Source of the DNA: Methylobacterium sp. SyP6R | Lineage (GTDB): Bacteria; Pseudomonadota; Alphaproteobacteria; Rhizobiales; Beijerinckiaceae | DNA length: 64,000 bases | Direction of reading: 5' to 3' | Assembly: GCF_019216885.1 (NCBI RefSeq) | Contig: NZ_JAAQRC020000001.1 | Span: 4,250,001-4,314,000, forward strand | In this document: in pieces, positions 59,786 to 64,000 of the stretch | Position numbering within the stretch: position 1 is the stretch's first letter | Layout of the letters: each line of letters begins with the position of its first letter | Translations under genes and position numbers: made by a program | Notes under the pieces: model-generated | Told to the model about the DNA's origin: nothing | Database searches by the model: none | What the model saw: the letters and a program-made list of their open reading frames with translations, nothing else

Positions 59786-61417
59786 TCAGCCCGCCAGCGC
59801 CCGCGCCGCCCGCTCGGCCACCAGGATCACCGTGGCGTTGAGGTTGGCGGAGATCATTCGCGGAAATACCGAGGCGTCGGCGACGAACAGGCCGTCGAGG
59901 CCGTGGACCGCGAAGCTGTGCGGATCGACGACCGCCCCGGGATCGGTGCCCATCCGGCAGGTGCTCGACGGGTGGTAGAGCGAGGCGAGGTGCCCGCGGA
60001 CGTGGCGGGCCATCGCCTCGTCGCTCACGCATTCGGCAGAGGGGCTCAGCTCGTGGGCGATCACGTCGGCGAGCGGGCCGGTTGCCGCGATCGCCCGGTT
60101 GATCCTGACGCCCTCGACCAGGGTGGCGAGGTCGCGGCCGCCCTCGTCGCTCAAGTAGCGCGGGTCGATCGCCGGCGCCATGACCGGGTCGGCCGAGCGC
60201 AGGCGGATCGTGCCGCGGCTCTCCGGCCGTTGCAGTACCGCGAACAGGGTGAAGCCGGAATCCGGATAGAGGAAGCGGCCGTAATCGCGGTGCGGTGCGG
60301 CGATGCCGTAGAGTTGGAGGTCGGGCTCGATGCCGGGCCGGCTGGCGACGTGGCCGCCGGCCGCGGCCCAGTTCGAGGTCCGCGGGCCGGTGCGGTACGC
60401 CTGCCACTCGCCGAAGCTCTCGGCCGCGTCCAGGGCCCCGACGCCGATCGGGCGCTTCGCCGCGAAGGCGAGGGTGATGGCCGGATGGTCCTGCAGCTCC
60501 CGGCCGACCCCCGGCAAGTCGTGGACCGGCGCGACGCCCACTTCCCCGAGCGCATCCGCCGGGCCGATGCCTGAGAGCATCAGGAGATGCGGCGAGGCGA
60601 TGGCGCCAGCCGCCAGCACGACCTGACCGGCGAGCGCCCGCTCGGGCCGGCCGTTGCGCAGGTACTCGACGCCGACCGCGCGCCCGCCCTCGATCACGAT
60701 GCGGGTGACGAGCACGCCGGTCTCGATGGTGAGGTTTCGCCGCGCCCGCGCCGGATCGAGATAGGCCCGCTTGGTCCCGAAGCGCTCGCCGCCCCTGGTG
60801 GTCAGCTGGAAGAAGCCGACGCCCTCCTGGCTTCCGCCGTTGAAATCCGGATTCGCCGGGTGGCCGGCCGCCACGGCCGCGTCGTGCCAGAGGGTCTCGC
60901 CCTCGTCGCGATAGGGGCAATCCTCGACCGGCAGCGGACCGCCGGTGCCGTGCAGCGGATGGTTGCCGAAGCGGCGATTGTCCTCGGTGGCCAGGAAATC
61001 CGGCAGCACGTCGTGCCAGCTCCAGCCGGGACAGCCCATCGCCTCCCAGCCGTCGTAATCCGAGGGCAGGCCGCGCATGTAGATCATCGCGTTGAGCGAG
61101 CCCGAGCCGCCGAGCATCCGGCCGCGGGGCCAGAAGATCCGGCGGTGGCGGCAGCCGGATTGGGGCTCGGTGTGGAAGCTCCAATCGACCGCGGTGTCGA
61201 ACAGGCCCGGCCAGTCGGACGGGATCACGGCGCCGAGCGGCGGTTCGCCGCCCGCTTCGAGCAGCAGCACCCGACGGGCCGGATCGGCGCTCAGCCGACC
61301 CGCCAGGACGCAGCCGGCGCTGTCGGCGCCGACGATCAGGGTGTCGTAGACGCTCGCGTCTCCGATCGCTTTGCCGATCACCTGGCCGATCAGCTGGCCG
61401 ATCACCTCGCCGATCAC
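59786..61417 (-). CDS. GMC oxidoreductase
   Basis: 543 residues. FAD domain start LIVGADSAGCVLAGRL, then RVLLLEAGGE and GRMLGGSGSLNAMIYMRGLP, AGAIASPHLLMLSGIGPADA, and the C-terminal LYHPSSTCRMGTDPGAVVD with SANLNATVILVAERAA. Oxidises an alcohol or amine-type substrate using FAD. The second Gly of the Rossmann GxGxxG is Asp (GADSAG), which is unusual. The start GTG 61,417 lies in a 12-bp tandem repeat that adds IGEV/IGQL-type units; GTG 61,351 would omit them. Overlaps the ABM gene. Confidence 0.9.
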   Translation of the reverse strand: MIGEVIGQLIGQVIGKAIGDASVYDTLIVGADSAGCVLAGRLSADPARRVLLLEAGGEPPLGAVIPSDWPGLFDTAVDWSFHTEPQSGCRHRRIFWPRGRMLGGSGSLNAMIYMRGLPSDYDGWEAMGCPGWSWHDVLPDFLATEDNRRFGNHPLHGTGGPLPVEDCPYRDEGETLWHDAAVAAGHPANPDFNGGSQEGVGFFQLTTRGGERFGTKRAYLDPARARRNLTIETGVLVTRIVIEGGRAVGVEYLRNGRPERALAGQVVLAAGAIASPHLLMLSGIGPADALGEVGVAPVHDLPGVGRELQDHPAITLAFAAKRPIGVGALDAAESFGEWQAYRTGPRTSNWAAAGGHVASRPGIEPDLQLYGIAAPHRDYGRFLYPDSGFTLFAVLQRPESRGTIRLRSADPVMAPAIDPRYLSDEGGRDLATLVEGVRINRAIAATGPLADVIAHELSPSAECVSDEAMARHVRGHLASLYHPSSTCRMGTDPGAVVDPHSFAVHGLDGLFVADASVFPRMISANLNATVILVAERAARALAG

Positions 61418-61418
61418 C
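61371..61418. repeat. 12-bp tandem repeat at the GMC start
   Basis: Units TTGCCGATCACC, TGGCCGATCAGC, TGGCCGATCACC, TCGCCGATCACC. In the minus frame they encode four-residue IGxx units at the N-terminus of the GMC protein. Confidence 0.8.
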
Positions 61419-61710
61419 TGGCCGAGATCTCGTCGGCGGTCACGAGGATCACCTCGCCGTCGAGGATCGGTTGCGCGATGGCAAAGAACCGCGCCACCGC
61501 GTCCGAGCCGTTGTGCCGGTCCATCGCCGCAGCGGTGGTGAACCGCTCGTAGGTGGTGAAGCGGGTCGGGTCGCCGGCATCCTGCGAGACGAAGAACCCG
61601 ACCGTGTCGGGCTCGTTCACGGCGACATGCGCCGCCACGTCGAGGAGGGCGGACCGCAAGGTCTCCTCCGCACCCGGCCTGGCGCGGAGGATGGCGCTGA
61701 TCGTCTTCAC
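61414..61710 (-). CDS. Antibiotic-biosynthesis-monooxygenase (ABM) type protein
   Basis: 98 residues. Dimeric alpha-beta barrel domain: MKTISAILRARPGAEETLRS, NEPDTVGFFVSQDAGDPTRF, YERFTTAAAMDRHNGSDAVA, all typical of ABM/YgiN-like proteins that protect from or oxidise quinones. Its stop overlaps the GMC start (TGA within GTGA) and it starts 10 bases after the amidase gene ends, so the three are one transcription unit. Confidence 0.88.
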   Translation of the reverse strand: MKTISAILRARPGAEETLRSALLDVAAHVAVNEPDTVGFFVSQDAGDPTRFTTYERFTTAAAMDRHNGSDAVARFFAIAQPILDGEVILVTADEISAR

Positions 61711-61720
61711 CGGCGGATCC

Positions 61721-63235
61721 TCAGAACGTCTTCCAGTCGCCGGCCGCCTCGAAGGCGGCGGCGGCCTGGTAGATCGCGCTCTCGTTCCAGTCCTTTGCTG
61801 TCAGCATCAGGCCGACCGGCAGGCCGTCGACGAGGCCGCAGGGGATCGACATCGAGGGGTTGCCGGTCACGTCCATCGGCGAGGTCGAGGCGACCATCTC
61901 GAAGGCCCGCACGATGATCTCCTCCAGCGGCGCCCCCTTCTCCGGCAGCTTGGTGGCGGTGCAGGGCAGGGTCGGGCAGAGCAGCAGGTCGTATGTGGCG
62001 AAGGTCCTGGCAAAGTCCTCCCGCACCTTGCGGGCGAGGTTCTGCGCCTTGGCGTAGTAGCGGCCGCGGTAATGGGTCAGGCCCCACTGGCCGATCAGCA
62101 TCGAGATCTTCAAGGTTTCCGAGAGGTCGTCGGCGCGGTCGCGCCAGGCCGAGTGGGCGTCGAACAGGCCGACATCGTAGGCGCCCTTCCAGTTGAAGCC
62201 CATGCCGTTGCCGAGCATCATCTGCTGGGTGAGGCCCTCGAGCCCGATCGGCGTCCAGACCGAGGCCGCCAGGCGGTAGGCCGGCAGCGACACCTCCTCG
62301 ACCGTGGCGCCCAGGCGCTCGAACCGGGCCGCCGCGGCCCGGACCTTGTCGGCCACCGCCTCCTGCATCCCGGGGGCGGAGAAGCCCTCCGTCAGGAGGC
62401 CGATCTTCAGGCCCTTCGCGCCCTTCTTCAGCGCCTCGGTGTAGGGGGCGACCTGCGGCGCGTATTGCCGCGGATCGAGCCCGTCGGGCCCGGCGAGGAC
62501 CTCGAGCAGCAGGGCGTTGTCGGCGACGCTCGCGGTCATCGGGCCGGTATGGTCGATCGTGGTCTCGATCGGCATCACGCCGGTATAGGGCACGAGGCCG
62601 TGGGTCGGCTTCATGCCGTAGATCCCGCAATACGAGGCGGGGATGCGGATCGACCCGCCCTGATCGCCGCCGATCGCCAGATCGACCTCGCCGGCGGCCA
62701 CCAGGGCGCCGCTGCCGGAGGACGAGCCGCCGGCCGAGTAGCCCATCCGGTGCGGGTTGTGGACCGGCCCCGGATCCGAGGTGTGGCTGCCGCCCGACAG
62801 ACAGAAGTGCTCGCACACCGCCTTGCCCAGGATGGTGGCGCCGGCATCGAGCATCCGGGTCACGATGGTGGCATCGGACGCGGGCACGAAGCCCTCCAGG
62901 GTCGAGGCGCCGTTCATCATCGGCACGCCGGCCAGAGCCACGTTGTCCTTGAGCGCCACGGTCTTAGCCTGGAGCTTGCCGGTATCGGCGCCCTTCACCT
63001 CGCTCTTCCAGTACCAGGCGCCGAGCGGGTTCTCGTCCGGGCTCGGGCGGGTGCCCGGGGTGCGGGGATACTTCACCGGCGGGATGTGGTCCGGCAGGGC
63101 GTCGACGACGTCGTAGGCGTCGAACGAGGCGTCCATCAGGGCGCGGTAGGCGGCGGCCTCCTCGTGCGACATCGACATGTAGAGGCTGGCGGCGAGCTCG
63201 CGGACCTGGGCGGCACTCGGGCGGGTGATGGCCAT
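61721..63235 (-). CDS. Amidase (nitrile-pathway-like, amidase signature family)
   Basis: 504 residues. Closely resembles Rhodococcus and Pseudomonas amidases of the nitrile hydratase-amidase type as I remember them: [94 protein letters not shown]. Triad Lys96, cis-Ser171 and Ser195 at canonical spacing. No nitrile hydratase gene is next to it. First gene of a minus-strand unit with ABM and GMC genes; downstream on the other side is a UrtE/LivF-type transporter gene. Confidence 0.93.
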   Translation of the reverse strand: MAITRPSAAQVRELAASLYMSMSHEEAAAYRALMDASFDAYDVVDALPDHIPPVKYPRTPGTRPSPDENPLGAWYWKSEVKGADTGKLQAKTVALKDNVALAGVPMMNGASTLEGFVPASDATIVTRMLDAGATILGKAVCEHFCLSGGSHTSDPGPVHNPHRMGYSAGGSSSGSGALVAAGEVDLAIGGDQGGSIRIPASYCGIYGMKPTHGLVPYTGVMPIETTIDHTGPMTASVADNALLLEVLAGPDGLDPRQYAPQVAPYTEALKKGAKGLKIGLLTEGFSAPGMQEAVADKVRAAAARFERLGATVEEVSLPAYRLAASVWTPIGLEGLTQQMMLGNGMGFNWKGAYDVGLFDAHSAWRDRADDLSETLKISMLIGQWGLTHYRGRYYAKAQNLARKVREDFARTFATYDLLLCPTLPCTATKLPEKGAPLEEIIVRAFEMVASTSPMDVTGNPSMSIPCGLVDGLPVGLMLTAKDWNESAIYQAAAAFEAAGDWKTF

Positions 63236-63602
63236 GGGGCGTCTCCTTGGGTTTGCATGCGAGAGTGGGAATCGAACCGGCTAGAGAATTTTGCGGTGAA
63301 ACGGGAACTGCTTTATCAAATAAAATTCAAAACAGAACGCTGTTTAGCGCAATAATAACATACGGCAGGAACATGAAATCGCTGAATCGGCTTTCCTCCC
63401 CTCAACCTCATCCTGAGGTGCTGCCGCTTGCGGCAGCCTCGAAGGAGGGCTTCAGAAGCCTGTGCGATCTCTGGAGCCCTCCTTCGAGGTCAGTCGATCT
63501 TCGATCGACTAACACCTCAGGATGAGGTTGTGAGTGGAAAGAGCTGCCATGCTTGTGAAACGTCCTGTCATGCACAGTGTTGCAACGGGCTCTGATGGCA
63601 CT
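63236..63602. other. Gene-free stretch with palindromic repeat
   Basis: Between the amidase start and the end of the ABC ATPase gene. Includes the amidase promoter region and the repeat at 63,406-63,527. AT-rich around 63,290-63,360. Confidence 0.5.
63406..63527. repeat. Long palindromic intergenic repeat
   Basis: Same layout as 56,870: CCTCATCCTGAGGTG with CACCTCAGGATGAGG outside; CCTCGAAGGAGGGCTTCAG with CTGGAGCCCTCCTTCGAGG inside; nested CAGTCGATCTTCGATCGACT. Some bases differ, but pairing is kept. Confidence 0.8.
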
Positions 63603-64000
63603 CTAAGCCGCCGCCATCCCGATCCGCCCCGCCAGCAGGTCCTCGCGCGCGACCTCGCCGGTGATGCGGCCCTTCTGGATGCCGAGCACCCGGTCGGATA
63701 GCGAGGTGATGAAGTCGAGGTTCTGCTCGACGATGATCATCGACAGGTCCCAGCGCTTCTTCAAGGCCAGCAGCGTCTCGATGATCTCCTCGATGATCGA
63801 GGGCTGGATGCCTTCCGTCGGCTCGTCGAGGAGCACGAGCTTCGGCCTAGTGCAGAGGCAGCGGGCGAGCGCGAGCAATTGCTGCTCGCCACCCGAGAGG
63901 GCGCCGCCGCGCCGGTCGAGCAGGCGGACGAGGCGGGGAAAGTCGGCGAGCACGTCGTCGATGATACGGGGATCTTCCCGGGGCGCGCTGGCGAGCCCCA
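63603..64000 (-). CDS. ABC transporter ATP-binding protein, UrtE/LivF type (partial)
   Basis: 132 residues of the C-terminal part; the frame is open to the right edge, so the start is outside. Signature GGALSGGEQQLLALARCLCT, Walker B LVLLDEPTEGIQPSIIEEII and the D-loop and switch H region (IIVEQNLDFI). EPTEGIQPSII is typical of UrtE, the urea/short-amide branch of the LivF family. Suggests import of urea, an amide or a branched amino acid for the amide catabolism genes next door. Confidence 0.85.
   Translation of the reverse strand, partial: GLASAPREDPRIIDDVLADFPRLVRLLDRRGGALSGGEQQLLALARCLCTRPKLVLLDEPTEGIQPSIIEEIIETLLALKKRWDLSMIIVEQNLDFITSLSDRVLGIQKGRITGEVAREDLLAGRIGMAAA

Noticed and set aside
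61553..63355. 600-codon plus-strand open frame
   Set aside because: Shadow of the minus-strand amidase, which has a full catalytic triad.
1..64000. CRISPR arrays
   Set aside because: Tandem repeats of 12-20 bp occur but none has regular unique spacers; all are in genes, at starts or in promoter regions.

Overview
The window is from a high-GC alphaproteobacterium. The minC-minD-minE order, the lrgA/lrgB pair, an alphaproteobacterial exopolysaccharide cluster and the style of the long intergenic palindromes all suggest Methylobacterium or a close relative. The genus is inferred from remembered sequence style, not from a search.

Positions 1 to about 19,119 form a genomic island. AT-rich coding modules (1-1,037; 5,568-6,218; 11,524-12,324; 12,930-14,432; 17,009-18,709) sit in GC-rich, decayed filler. 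Recognisable cargo is a HEPN-type ApeA-like protein, an AIPR-family protein, a DUF6602-like protein with a nuclease-like acidic/Lys signature, a membrane-anchored conserved unknown, a VapE-type SF3 helicase, an intact-looking IS630-family element, a TetR/amidase divergent pair with a clear operator palindrome, and three decayed copies of one repeat. The island stops at a tRNA-Thr(CGT) whose 3' end faces it, the usual geometry for tRNA-targeted integration. No integrase lies in the window, so the far end is probably upstream of base 1.

From 19,459 the sequence is uniformly GC-rich and gene-dense. First come TerB-like, glutamine amidotransferase, LrgA and LrgB genes in one run, convergent with folC, then an Lrp/AsnC regulator. 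Positions 24,604-38,410 are an exopolysaccharide locus: two GT4-like glycosyltransferases, a NodB deacetylase, a FemAB/GNAT-like transferase, a Wzx-like flippase, a Wzy-like polymerase, a Wzz/GumC co-polymerase fused to a P-loop domain without C-terminal tyrosines, a secreted beta-helix protein, a WecB/TagA/CpsF transferase and a Gfo/Idh/MocA oxidoreductase. A class III cyclase-TolB-TPR protein, a chemoreceptor and minCDE follow. Next are a DUF533 protein, a GST, a HerA-like ATPase, DoxX and PilZ proteins, and an aldehyde dehydrogenase followed by two identical tRNA-Arg(ACG) genes. Two envelope enzymes (polysaccharide deacetylase, L,D-transpeptidase) come next.

The right end (57,092-64,000) looks like an amide-catabolism region: an AraC-type regulator divergent from an amidase, with a tandem 20-bp direct repeat between them, then a GMC oxidoreductase, an ABM-type monooxygenase, a second amidase and a UrtE/LivF-type ABC ATPase cut by the window edge. 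Intergenic spaces carry several families of long palindromic repeats, including a 228-bp element bounded by 18-bp inverted repeats and three copies of a roughly 120-bp palindromic unit.
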